The position numbers and the translations under genes were made by a program. A stretch of DNA of 45,287 nt, from IMG/VR virus record IMGVR_UViG_3300032053_000150, positions 1 to 45,287 of that record. One strand, written 5' to 3'. This DNA comes from a virus. Shown here piece after piece: positions 30,794 through 38,893 of this stretch. The notes beneath the pieces were generated by a model that worked only from the letters and a program-made list of their open reading frames with translations, was not told the origin of the DNA and searched no databases. Position 1 is the first letter of the stretch. The number at the start of each line of letters is the position of its first letter.

Positions 30794-31336
30794 CTACTCA
30801 GAAACAACATCAGTGATGTTGTCAATCTGCCACCTAAAACCAAGCAAAATACCGCTGGCAAGGTTCGGCACCTGAATTACGTGTCCGACGCACTTTCCAT
30901 TGGCAGCTGCTTTCCCCAGGCTATTGGTCAGTTTTCCTTTATGGGTTCCCGACTCAATAACAAAGAGTTCCTGCCCGATTACGTATACTCCGCCCATCGG
31001 ACTGGCGTCAAAGATGTCCGTGAAGTAGTCGCCGAAAAAAGAGTAATAAGTTGCCTTACCGCTCTTGAGTGTATCCACGTATGAGTCTGCAAAGATACCC
31101 TCTGGTTGAGTCCCGTCAGAAATCGTTACTGCGACGGTCCCATCGACTTCTGCCTTCAACTGGGCAATCATTCCAGCCGCAAATCCTATCGTCTGTTCAC
31201 CGTAAGGTTTCTGCAAACCCAAGTTGCTGGCGCCCAGAAGTTCCGGACTTACTGCTCCGACTTCGGTGTCAATCTCGGAATGGACTTTCTTGTCTCCGAT
31301 TGGCACTCCCTCGTAAAATCCCTGTGTTCTTAACAT
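30794..31336 (-). CDS. putative capsid decoration/stabilisation protein
   Basis: The start at 31336 (MLRTQGFYEG) follows GGGGAGGTGAAAAACAA; the longer frame upstream runs through the ribosome binding site. The 180-residue protein lies immediately before the capsid gene and shares its promoter and type of ribosome site, so it should be made in capsid-like amounts. It is Gly-rich and beta-rich: 'GFAAGMIAQLKAEVDGTVAV', 'GIFADSYVDTLKSGKATYYS', 'FIVESGTHKGKLTN'-like strands, and 'GKCVGHVIQVPNLASGILLG' near the end. This fits small capsid-cementing proteins, though no exact family was recognised. Confidence 0.55.
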   Translation of the reverse strand: MLRTQGFYEGVPIGDKKVHSEIDTEVGAVSPELLGASNLGLQKPYGEQTIGFAAGMIAQLKAEVDGTVAVTISDGTQPEGIFADSYVDTLKSGKATYYSFFGDYFTDIFDASPMGGVYVIGQELFVIESGTHKGKLTNSLGKAAANGKCVGHVIQVPNLASGILLGFRWQIDNITDVVSE

Positions 31337-31373
31337 TTGTTTTTCACCTCCCCCCCCTGTGGATTCCAGGGAA

Positions 31374-31410
31374 GGTATCTTCCTTGGCAACCAAGGAATA
31401 CTACGATACC
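31374..31410 (-). promoter_or_regulatory. stable stem-loop in the capsid-operon 5' leader
   Basis: Minus strand GGTATC, a six-base bulge (GTAGTA), TTCCTTGG-TTG-CCAAGGAA and GATACC form a nested 14-bp hairpin. It lies between the promoter at 31431-31459 and the decoration gene's ribosome site. Such 5' hairpins commonly protect abundant phage mRNAs. Confidence 0.65.
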
Positions 31411-31430
31411 TACCCTGTATTACTATTAAA

Positions 31431-31459
31431 AGTATAGTAAAGTTTCAATTGGCTGTGAA
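31431..31459 (-). promoter_or_regulatory. promoter for the decoration/capsid transcription unit
   Basis: Minus-strand TTCACA (31459-31454), 17 bases, TATACT (31436-31431): each hexamer has one mismatch to consensus. It sits just after the scaffold gene stop and upstream of the structured leader. It shares the TGAAACTTT string with the two accessory promoters. Confidence 0.6.
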
Positions 31460-31471
31460 GTCCCCCCGCAA

Positions 31472-34408
31472 TTATTGCCGGACAGGGGGTTTCTTCCACA
31501 ACGCTTCAAGTTTCTCTCTCATTTCCGCAACGGGGCTTACCGTCCCGCTGCCCGTTATCTGTATCGGAATGTCAAGAGTTACTGTTTCGCCGCGGCTGGC
31601 ATTCTTGACCATATTGATTTTTTCGTCAATGGTTGTCGCTTTTTTCACTGTCGGGGCTTTCAGTATCGTACTTGCAAAAGTCTGGTACCCGGAATCGTCC
31701 ATCATCATCACACCGTCAACTACGGAGTCAAAATCTTTCTGGTCAACAAGACCTTTTTCAACCGCAACCCTTATCAGTTGCAGTGCTTTTTCAGCCTTCG
31801 CATGCAGAATTTGGTTTTCCTGCATTTCGGTGTTTTCCTTTGTGAGTACCGAAGTCTGTTTTTCAAGTTCTCCGACTTTCGTCTGCAACGTGCTGATTTG
31901 AAGGTCGGATTTCTTTTTCAGGTCTTTGAACAGTTCCTGCACATAAGACGCGGGGTAAATTTTCCTGTAATACGCCTTTGGGTCTTCGCCTTTTCCTTTC
32001 TTGGCGCTGATTTTAATCATTGACCCTATGCCGAGTTTCTCTCCGGTTGCAACGAGACCATCGTTCAGTACCGCGGAAAGAAGCTTCTGACCGTATTCCT
32101 GCGAACTTACCCAGTCAAACGCTTCCACTGCCTTGTCCTTGTAAAGGTCTTCCACTGTCGCCCTTACAACCAGTTCTTCCCCGCGGTACACTGACCAGAA
32201 GGAATTTTTCTTGTCAACCGAAGCCTCTTTCTTTTCGGTGCGAAGTTTTCTCTTGGCTTCCTCATATTCTGGAGTACCAATTTGAGGATATTTCTTATTA
32301 AATTCTGCCATCTCTCCTTCTTGTTCTGGGGATAATTTTTGGTGCTTACCTAACTGTTCGGGGTGTTTCTCTGCTTCTTCCGCTGCCGCCCTCGCTGCTT
32401 CTGCCGATGACGCTGGCTCACCGAGTTTCGTGAACACCGCTTTCCATCCCATTGTTTTCCGCAGTTTCTTTATCTCGTTCCATTTCTGGTCGGGCATAAG
32501 GCTGGGGTCTTTTTTGACTTCCTCAACCAACTGCTCTTCTTCCTCTGCGGTTTTGGGCATCATGCCTACCCATGACATCATCTTGGGTGGCATTGACGGT
32601 ATTTCTCCCTCTCCGCCCATCATCCCGGGTTCTTTCTCCGGCAGACCGCCGGCACCGGGCATGCCTGGCAATTCAGCCGGCAATCCAGGAACTTTTTCTT
32701 CCGGTCCCATTGGCGGTTTCATCGGTGGAATTCCGGTTTTCTTTTCCACGCCTTCCAGGTGGCTGTCTATTTCCTCGGACATTTCAGTCGCTGTATCACG
32801 GATGCTCTTGAGCAGGTCAAGGGTTTCCTTGCTGACGTCTTTCACTTCTTTTTTCTTGCCCTTGCCTTTCGGACCCTTATCGTCGTCTTTCTTTTCCGGT
32901 TTCTCTCCGCCTTCGTCCTTGTCTTTTGGTTCGGGTATCTCTTCCTTTTCCTCCACTTCCTTTTCAACTTCGGCGGCTTCTTTGAGGAATGGAGTCAGCG
33001 CAGAACTTATTTCCGCAAGCGTGACCTTTAAGCCCGCGTAAAGTTCGTTGCCTTTCCTTATAATGCTTTCAAACGTTCTTTCTTCCCCTGCAGATGAAAG
33101 TTTCTCTATCTGGCTTTCAAGGGTGGATACGTTTGATTCAAGAACCTGAAGGTTCCTTATATCCTCGTCGCTTTCGCCCTTGATTCCTTTCAGCGCTTCC
33201 TTGTAAGCCGCTATCTGTTTCTTTGCCTGTTCCTTGTCAATGGCTGCCGTCACAGTCTTTCCTTCTTCGGACCATAGCGTGGTTTTCAGAGGGGATTTTA
33301 CGCCGGTGTCTTTCGCCCTTTCCGCATGCTCCGACTTTATCGCTTTCTCCGTCGCTTTCGCCATTCCCTCAAAATCCTGGTCCGGCGATTTCTCAACGGG
33401 GTATTTTATCTTTATCGGGAAGTTGTTCTCTTTTCTCCATGTGCCGTCTGATTCCGCGAAAACTTCCAGTGAAGCAAGTTTGCCAGCCAAAGACGCTTTC
33501 TTGTGGACTACCGGGCGTTCCTGGTCAGGTTCTTTCTTCGCTGCTGCCATGTCCTTGTCTCCCTTGGAGATGGCGTCCTTCGCTTCCTTTTCCCTTATGT
33601 CGTTGCCTTTGTCCGGCGAATACCGCAGCTTGCCTTCCGGCATAGCTTCGAGCGGTCTGTCTTCTTTCTCGCCTTTCTTAATGCTTTTCACGCTTTCCTC
33701 CGGTGTCTTTCCCGCATCTTCTCCGCCTTTTACAGGGTCAACAAGGGCGCCGTCAACCTTCGCCCTTCTTTGCAGAACTCTCTGACGAATTCTTGCAATA
33801 ATACTTTCCTTGTTCTCGGCTGGCTGTACAACCTGTTTGTCAGTTAAAACCTCTGACATTTCATCAACAGCCAGTTTCATCTGCTTCGCTCTTGCCACTA
33901 CTTCTGCAATAGCGTTTTCCGCAGCACTTTTCACGGAAATCTGTTTCTCCACTACTTTTTCCGCTTCACCGTGTTCCTTCGTGCTGGGCATGTTTTTCAG
34001 CTCCTGATTAATCTCCTTGTTTGTTTCGGGAGCAGTAACTTTTTCCGTGGCTGTGATAACAGCCGGAACTGATTCGTTATGCGGGTCAAGACTTCTGGCT
34101 AATGCCATGAAATCCGTTCCCGGAACTTCTCCGTTTCCGCCAGCCATAGCAGAAATTATCGCTGGGTTGATTACTTTTCCGTCCTGGACGGGCGCTCCGT
34201 CCCTTGAAATTGGTTTATTCATTTCTGTATTACCTCCCTCTTTGTCTGTGCCTTCCCTTATATTTGAAGCGTTAATTATTTTGGGATTGTGTTCATCGCC
34301 GACAGGCGTTAAATTTTGGTTTTCACCTCCTTTCCCTATCTTTAGGGACATAATATTTTGCAATTCTGCAATCTTTTGATTCACCTGTTCAATTATAGTC
34401 TTGTCCAT
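31472..34408 (-). CDS. putative scaffold / prohead core protein, 978 aa
   Basis: A very large, highly charged protein between protease and capsid, the slot of the scaffold in many phages. The N-terminus is helical (TIIEQVNQKIAELQNIMSLK). Long Lys/Glu-rich helices follow (ENAIAEVVARAKQMKLAVDE, LQVLESNVSTLESQIEKLSS), then an acidic KPEKKDDDKGPKGKGKKK tract and a Pro/Gly/Met-rich stretch (about residues 570-620, GLPAELPGMPGAGGLPEKEP). The C-terminus has a coiled coil (SDLQISTLQTKVGELEKQTS) and a final region 'GETVTLDIPIQITGSGTVSP'. Few hydrophobic core regions and many possible cleavage sites fit a core removed by the protease. At 978 residues it is unusually long. Two Shine-Dalgarno-like sites lie inside the first 65 codons. 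Confidence 0.55.
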   Translation of the reverse strand: MDKTIIEQVNQKIAELQNIMSLKIGKGGENQNLTPVGDEHNPKIINASNIREGTDKEGGNTEMNKPISRDGAPVQDGKVINPAIISAMAGGNGEVPGTDFMALARSLDPHNESVPAVITATEKVTAPETNKEINQELKNMPSTKEHGEAEKVVEKQISVKSAAENAIAEVVARAKQMKLAVDEMSEVLTDKQVVQPAENKESIIARIRQRVLQRRAKVDGALVDPVKGGEDAGKTPEESVKSIKKGEKEDRPLEAMPEGKLRYSPDKGNDIREKEAKDAISKGDKDMAAAKKEPDQERPVVHKKASLAGKLASLEVFAESDGTWRKENNFPIKIKYPVEKSPDQDFEGMAKATEKAIKSEHAERAKDTGVKSPLKTTLWSEEGKTVTAAIDKEQAKKQIAAYKEALKGIKGESDEDIRNLQVLESNVSTLESQIEKLSSAGEERTFESIIRKGNELYAGLKVTLAEISSALTPFLKEAAEVEKEVEEKEEIPEPKDKDEGGEKPEKKDDDKGPKGKGKKKEVKDVSKETLDLLKSIRDTATEMSEEIDSHLEGVEKKTGIPPMKPPMGPEEKVPGLPAELPGMPGAGGLPEKEPGMMGGEGEIPSMPPKMMSWVGMMPKTAEEEEQLVEEVKKDPSLMPDQKWNEIKKLRKTMGWKAVFTKLGEPASSAEAARAAAEEAEKHPEQLGKHQKLSPEQEGEMAEFNKKYPQIGTPEYEEAKRKLRTEKKEASVDKKNSFWSVYRGEELVVRATVEDLYKDKAVEAFDWVSSQEYGQKLLSAVLNDGLVATGEKLGIGSMIKISAKKGKGEDPKAYYRKIYPASYVQELFKDLKKKSDLQISTLQTKVGELEKQTSVLTKENTEMQENQILHAKAEKALQLIRVAVEKGLVDQKDFDSVVDGVMMMDDSGYQTFASTILKAPTVKKATTIDEKINMVKNASRGETVTLDIPIQITGSGTVSPVAEMREKLEALWKKPPVRQ

Positions 34409-34417
34409 ACTTCCCCC

Positions 34418-35395
34418 TTATAATAAAATCGCCTGACCTATCGCATAGTGAAGTAAATTATTCACTTTGAAATAGTTCGGGTTCTGCATATCCAACTCTT
34501 TCATCGCTCCGGTTATATATTCATCAAGCATCATCTTGTTTTTTGCATGGTTGAGATGAGCAATTTTTTCAAGATATTTCGCCTTGGAATCGGCGCCTAC
34601 TGTTACCCACGAAAGTTCTATGAACTCAACACCACGGTTATCTTCGTACGCCAGTTTCGGCATCCAGTTTGTTTCCGGTCCGCTGTAATGCTGACCTTTC
34701 CAGTTCTTTATATGAGAGCAATATTCATATTCATTGTGGGCGACTTTACTGCAAATGGAACAGATGCTATATGTTACTCTGGCACCCATAGAAACGTCTG
34801 TAATATATCCCTGGTTGATTCCCCTGACCAGCATCGGGTCTTTCGCCTTATCCACCGCTACAAGCAGTTCTATGCCCTTTACTTTGTGATTTGGCACACT
34901 GTCAAGGAGTATGCCCACCGCTTTGACCACCGAGTCATTCTTATGGTCTTTATAATTGCCTTTCCCGATGAACGTGGAATAAACCTGCCTGCCGGTTTTT
35001 TCATCAAGCCGGAGAAGTTCAGGCAGGGTAGGGTCATCAGTGCTTCCCCACCGGAACATATCGCCATTAACGTTTGGCACGTCTCCGTGGACCCCGAGAA
35101 CCCTGAAAAATTCAAATTCACTGTTATATGGAGCGACCTGATGGATATTCAAAGATTTTTTATAACTGCTTAAAACGGAAGCATACCTTTCAGGAACACT
35201 GACTTTTTTCGCTTTATTGCCATTCCGTTCAATGAAATAATGGAGATTGGCGTCAGGAGTAAATCCTGCTTCCCTGAAAGACTCTTTGTTTATACAGGCG
35301 CCGCCACAAGCACACTTCGGTGTCGGTATTACGGTGCCGTAAAACGAAGCGTATTTAAGAAATCCACCGCTTGACAATGATATTGTTGAATTCAT
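34418..35395 (-). CDS. prohead maturation protease with Cys/His insertion
   Basis: The start is the ATG at 35395, which overlaps the previous stop (ATGA) and follows AGAGGGGATGCCAGC; the frame back to 35518 is not needed. The 325-residue protein has the order of prohead serine proteases: a His in 'YKDHKNDSVVKAVGILLDSV' (about residue 151), then 'GIELLVAVDKAKDPMLVRG', and Ser in 'TDVSMGARV' (about 202), as in G..~gvSiG~. Directly after it 'CSICSKVAHNEYEYCSHI' has C-x2-C and C-x-H, a likely zinc knuckle. Early Cys residues (PKCACGGAC) may add another. It would cleave scaffold and other head proteins. The protease call rests on motif order and position before the scaffold and capsid genes. Confidence 0.65.
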   Translation of the reverse strand: MNSTISLSSGGFLKYASFYGTVIPTPKCACGGACINKESFREAGFTPDANLHYFIERNGNKAKKVSVPERYASVLSSYKKSLNIHQVAPYNSEFEFFRVLGVHGDVPNVNGDMFRWGSTDDPTLPELLRLDEKTGRQVYSTFIGKGNYKDHKNDSVVKAVGILLDSVPNHKVKGIELLVAVDKAKDPMLVRGINQGYITDVSMGARVTYSICSICSKVAHNEYEYCSHIKNWKGQHYSGPETNWMPKLAYEDNRGVEFIELSWVTVGADSKAKYLEKIAHLNHAKNKMMLDEYITGAMKELDMQNPNYFKVNNLLHYAIGQAILL

Positions 35396-35769
35396 GCTGG
35401 CATCCCCTCTTGTCTCGGAAGTTCTGGTGGTGTTGCTGTTTCTACCGGCATTTCCGCTTCCTCTGAAAAGTCCAACGTTTCTTCTTCCCTTGGTACACGC
35501 TTCAAAAGACATTTGCAACCAACGTGTGATTTTTCGTATTTCGGTGCGTTGTGTGCCAAGTTTTGAAGCATCTCTTTTATCTTAAAATGCTGTCCATCCA
35601 ATGCTTTACAAGTCGGACACACACCGCCCATTTCCAACCACTTATTATTATCCTGCCAGGGTTCGTCCTGATATAACCAAGAACATTCCCTGAATCCGTT
35701 GTCCAGCCAAGCCTGCAGGACTGTTCCCGATGTATCCTCTGCTACCGCAACGATTGTTATATAATTCAT
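35392..35769 (-). CDS. stand-alone MuF-type head morphogenesis C-terminal domain
   Basis: A 125-residue protein with 'GGVCPTCKALDGQHFKIKEM' and 'SHVGCKCLLKRV', the Cys-rich signature (C..C...dG.......P.H..C.C) of the C-terminal domain of phage Mu gpF / SPP1 gp7 minor head proteins. The first part (AWLDNGFRECSWLYQDEPWQ) corresponds to the strand before it. Typical MuF proteins are 250 residues or more, with an N-terminal helical part that is missing here. The C-terminus is Glu/Pro-rich. It lies between portal and protease, as expected. The usual role is a few copies in the head, helping assembly or DNA ejection. Confidence 0.7.
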   Translation of the reverse strand: MNYITIVAVAEDTSGTVLQAWLDNGFRECSWLYQDEPWQDNNKWLEMGGVCPTCKALDGQHFKIKEMLQNLAHNAPKYEKSHVGCKCLLKRVPREEETLDFSEEAEMPVETATPPELPRQEGMPA

Positions 35770-35772
35770 AGT

Positions 35773-36147
35773 TCATTCTTTGCTTGGCATAATTTTTTCC
35801 ATATCTGGTCTTGGCAATTTGGGTTTCTCTGGCATTTTCCACGGTTTGCCTTCCAGTTCCGACGATGGTTGAGTGAACGTCATTGGTCGTTCAGGAACTT
35901 CTTCTCCCAGATACTTAAACAATTCCATAAAGTTTATATTCCGTGTCCTATCCCACTGGGTAGGATTCTTCAAGACCTCGGTTATCATATCTTCAAAGAA
36001 CGTACGAAGTTTCTTGTCAAGCGTCGCTTCATCAACCTCAACGCCTTTTTCTTTCAGGTAATTCATAAGATTACCGTACTTACCTACCGGCTTTTCCTGA
36101 CCCTTCGGTTGAAGTTTCTTGTAATCTATGTTCGGTAAACTTTTCAT
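35773..36147 (-). CDS. hypothetical head protein with LPNIDY N-terminus, 124 aa
   Basis: Overlaps the portal stop by 4 bp. The first residues MKSLPNIDYKKLQ match the starts of three other proteins of this head module. The body has helices (NYLKEKGVEVDEATLDKKLR, TFFEDMITEVLKNPTQWDRT) and a Pro-rich, charged tail (KPWKMPEKPKLPRPDMEKIM). No family was recognised. The shared N-terminal peptide and position suggest a small head or prohead component, perhaps targeted to the prohead. Confidence 0.6.
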   Translation of the reverse strand: MKSLPNIDYKKLQPKGQEKPVGKYGNLMNYLKEKGVEVDEATLDKKLRTFFEDMITEVLKNPTQWDRTRNINFMELFKYLGEEVPERPMTFTQPSSELEGKPWKMPEKPKLPRPDMEKIMPSKE

Positions 36148-38843
36148 ATCGTCTCCGGTATACCTTCCGCTCCGCCACCACCTGGTCCACCTGGCAGTTC
36201 AGGGGCGCCACCTGGACGTTCCGGCGCTTCTATTCCCACCATTCCTTCTCCGCCGCCCATGCCTCCGCCCAGTTCTGGAATAGGTATTTTGCCTTCATCT
36301 TTCGTATGTGCAGCCGGGGGCAATTTTTCTTTCTTATCTTCTTCATATTCTTTCTGTACCATCTTTTTCTCTTTCTCGTAGTTAAGACCGATATAATTAA
36401 AGAACGTCTGCTTGGACAACACACCTGTTTTCATTAACTCTTTCATCAGCTGCTTCATCTGGGTGTCGTCTTTGAGGTTCATGAACTCAAATTCAATTTC
36501 GGGGATTATGTATTCCTCGTCTCCCCACTCGTTTATCCGCTTGAATTCCTGCTGTATGGCAACCGGCTTGAATACGTAGTTCTTAACCCAGTCTTTCAGG
36601 ATTTGCTGGTTGCGAAGATACCGGTTTACGAGTATCCGCAGGGCAACACTGGCTGTCGCAAAGTTGGGTCCTGAACCGTCAATGATTGTCTTGGAACCAA
36701 GCAGTGCCGCCGTAATCTCTTTATCTATCCAGTCGTACTCTCTATCGAGAGGCAAGACTTTGCCGGCAGATGACACGTAATCAAAACTGATTGCGTGATG
36801 ATAAAAAAACCAGCTGGAAAGGTCATAGTTCAATTCATCAAAAGCGTCCTTTGCAGCCTGTATCGCTTCCGGAGTCGCCGGTATCTGGTCAGTTCCTACC
36901 TTGACCACCTTAATCGGCGTTATATGCCGTTCTGCGATGGCTATTTGCGCCCTGCGCAAGATATCCTTGTATATAAGTGGTTTAAACGCCCTGAACATAA
37001 TCGGCGTGCCTACGGTTTCGTACGGCGACAATTTATACGCGATATGGCTGACCCTGAACTGATTGAGAGGAATTTTCTCTCCACGCGCAATCAAGCTGGC
37101 TATCCTGCCGCCCTGCAACTGGGCAAGTTGATTATAAAGTTCTCTCGGCTGCCTTGACTGGACAATGCGTTTCATATTATCATCAGGGTCAAGTTTCAGG
37201 ACAGGCTCATCTATAAGCATTGATTTCTCTACTTCCACGAAATCAGGATTAAGCAGTACAAACCGCGTCCAGATTCCTTTGTCTCCGTTCCACTCACCAA
37301 ACGGAAATACATTGCCTATTTTCCAGTATTCAAGGTTGATGTCCAAGAGCAGCTTCTCGCCCCGGAGAACGTCAAAGAACAGGATTTCAAAGAACTTCTT
37401 TATCTTTTTATCCTCGCAGGTAATATGACAACTTGTAAGCGGAAACTCACTGTGAAGGTCTATGAGGTTTCCTATTATGCCGTCAGTATTATGAACAATT
37501 GCCCCATTAGCAACAAACGAATTATTACCTGCTACGTTGAGGTTATAAACATATCCACTGTAATCAAAAGTTCTTATTTTTTGTATCCTTGAAACCATCC
37601 AATCTTTAAACCACCAATGGTGAACATTATTCCTACCCTTATCATCCATTTCCGGTATTCTGCCAATTAGCTGTTGTGCGGCATACGGCGGCACTCTCAC
37701 TTGCCATGCCTTGTATATTCTCTTTTCCCCCTTGTAATTGCAAGAAGAATTATATGCAAATATCGTTGAATCCATACCGCAAGAAACAAACAATTGTTGC
37801 ACTTGACTCGCCAAATTTCTTGAAGCAAGATTTATAACTATTTGTCCCGGATTGGTATTCCCCTTTCTCTCTATGTGACCATCTCCATCCACAAATGCTC
37901 TTAAAAATGCCATTTTAACATTATCAGGCATGTAAAATATTCTGGAATTCAAGGTTTTTGTCTTTGCTCTTCCATCGCACCAATGTTTAAAATATTTCAT
38001 TACTTCTTTGTTGTTTATCCTTAACTCAATGCATCCTCTTCCATAGGAATATTCATTGACCTTTTTACCGAATTTTTTGAAACATATATCTTTAACTATG
38101 GGTATTAAAGTATCTTTCTCTTTTTCGGCAAAAGAAAATCTCACCGCCTCTCTGTATTTTCCTTCCGATAAACTTCCTTCTGCCGCATAATATCCCAACA
38201 ATAAAGCCTCGTCTTCAGTTAATATCTCAACGTCATCAAAATCATTGTTATATACTTTTATCTTAGGACTTAAAAGAAAATCCCCTTCTTTTATATTAAT
38301 AGCTAATTCCCATCGTTGCAATGGTTCTATTGTTGTCTGTTTCCATCTCCATTGGTCAGCCCATTTCGGCAACATATAGAAAGGATGGTTGCGTGTTATA
38401 GTAGTTTCCGGTAAACCAACCGCTTTAATTGCTATCATTTTTGTTTTAACTTTTTTCTTAAATACTTCATTTACAATCCCTATAGTTCCATCTTCCGTTA
38501 TAACTCTTTCTCCAATTTTTACTTTCTCTATTTCTTTCAACGTACCGTCTGCCATCAATACTGTGCTTCCGGGAACAAAACACTTGTAAAAATGCCTCGC
38601 CCACTGGTTTATTTCCCTGGTTTTGGTAGGCAGCTGCAAATTGATTTTTTCAAAGAGCGGATGATAGAATTGCGGTGCCTGCCGGACAATCCCCGGCTTC
38701 ATGGACGCAGCGTTTTTTATCAGCGAATTTAACCGGGACTTGGACATATCAACTATGGAAGATTCCTGCCGCATCTCCTTCCAGTAGTTTTTGACTTCCT
38801 TGAACCTGTCGTTTAAGTTCGTTGTGATTATTTCGCCTGGCAT
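36144..38843 (-). CDS. portal protein (contains intein)
   Basis: An 899-residue precursor; the portal itself is 534 residues after removal of the intein (residues 88-452). The N-extein ends 'EINQWARHFYK' and the C-extein starts 'TDGIIGNLIDLHSEFPLT'. Conserved portal-like regions follow: 'LNPDFVEVEKSMLIDEPVL', 'QFRVSHIAYKLSPYETVGT', 'MFRAFKPLIYKDILRRAQI', 'YDWIDKEITAALLGSKTII' and 'ASVALRILVNRYLRNQQI', the wing-stem-crown order of large myovirus portals. The end is Gly/Pro-rich (LGGGMGGGEGMVGIEAPERP). Twelve copies form the DNA channel and packaging motor dock. The terminase is not seen in the window. It is followed by the 124-aa head gene with an ATGA overlap. Confidence 0.85.
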   Translation of the reverse strand: MPGEIITTNLNDRFKEVKNYWKEMRQESSIVDMSKSRLNSLIKNAASMKPGIVRQAPQFYHPLFEKINLQLPTKTREINQWARHFYKCFVPGSTVLMADGTLKEIEKVKIGERVITEDGTIGIVNEVFKKKVKTKMIAIKAVGLPETTITRNHPFYMLPKWADQWRWKQTTIEPLQRWELAINIKEGDFLLSPKIKVYNNDFDDVEILTEDEALLLGYYAAEGSLSEGKYREAVRFSFAEKEKDTLIPIVKDICFKKFGKKVNEYSYGRGCIELRINNKEVMKYFKHWCDGRAKTKTLNSRIFYMPDNVKMAFLRAFVDGDGHIERKGNTNPGQIVINLASRNLASQVQQLFVSCGMDSTIFAYNSSCNYKGEKRIYKAWQVRVPPYAAQQLIGRIPEMDDKGRNNVHHWWFKDWMVSRIQKIRTFDYSGYVYNLNVAGNNSFVANGAIVHNTDGIIGNLIDLHSEFPLTSCHITCEDKKIKKFFEILFFDVLRGEKLLLDINLEYWKIGNVFPFGEWNGDKGIWTRFVLLNPDFVEVEKSMLIDEPVLKLDPDDNMKRIVQSRQPRELYNQLAQLQGGRIASLIARGEKIPLNQFRVSHIAYKLSPYETVGTPIMFRAFKPLIYKDILRRAQIAIAERHITPIKVVKVGTDQIPATPEAIQAAKDAFDELNYDLSSWFFYHHAISFDYVSSAGKVLPLDREYDWIDKEITAALLGSKTIIDGSGPNFATASVALRILVNRYLRNQQILKDWVKNYVFKPVAIQQEFKRINEWGDEEYIIPEIEFEFMNLKDDTQMKQLMKELMKTGVLSKQTFFNYIGLNYEKEKKMVQKEYEEDKKEKLPPAAHTKDEGKIPIPELGGGMGGGEGMVGIEAPERPGGAPELPGGPGGGGAEGIPETI
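37488..38582 (-). mobile_element. intein with LAGLIDADG endonuclease inside the portal protein
   Basis: Residues 88-452 of the portal precursor (365 aa). Block A 'CFVPGSTVLMADGTLKEIE' starts with the Cys nucleophile. Block B 'TTITRNHPFY' has the T..H motif. Endonuclease blocks are 'LLLGYYAAEGSL' (about 214-225) and 'FLRAFVDGDGHIE' (about 313-325), both with acidic residues. Block F is 'YVYNLNVAGNNSFVANG' and block G is 'GAIVHN' with the usual His-Asn end. The next extein residue is Thr. All splicing residues are present, so it should be active and mobile. The insert is visibly AT-richer than the exteins. Confidence 0.95.
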
Positions 38844-38893
38844 TTCCTAACTCCTTATGTTACACTTTGACTTTGAGTGCAATCCTTTATCTT

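Noticed and set aside
28817-30861. Capsid gene read as a pseudogene or as a frameshifted gene
   Set aside because: Group I pairings, a terminal G and an in-frame join that restores the expected capsid sequence explain the interruption better than a mutation.
32430-33041. Plus-strand frames opposite the scaffold candidate
   Set aside because: Low-complexity Ser/Phe-rich shadows of Lys/Glu/Pro codons; all neighbouring genes are on the minus strand.
34418-35518. Protease start at 35518
   Set aside because: It would overlap the MuF-domain gene by 127 bp and lacks a ribosome site; the ATG at 35395 has both the ATGA overlap and a good site.
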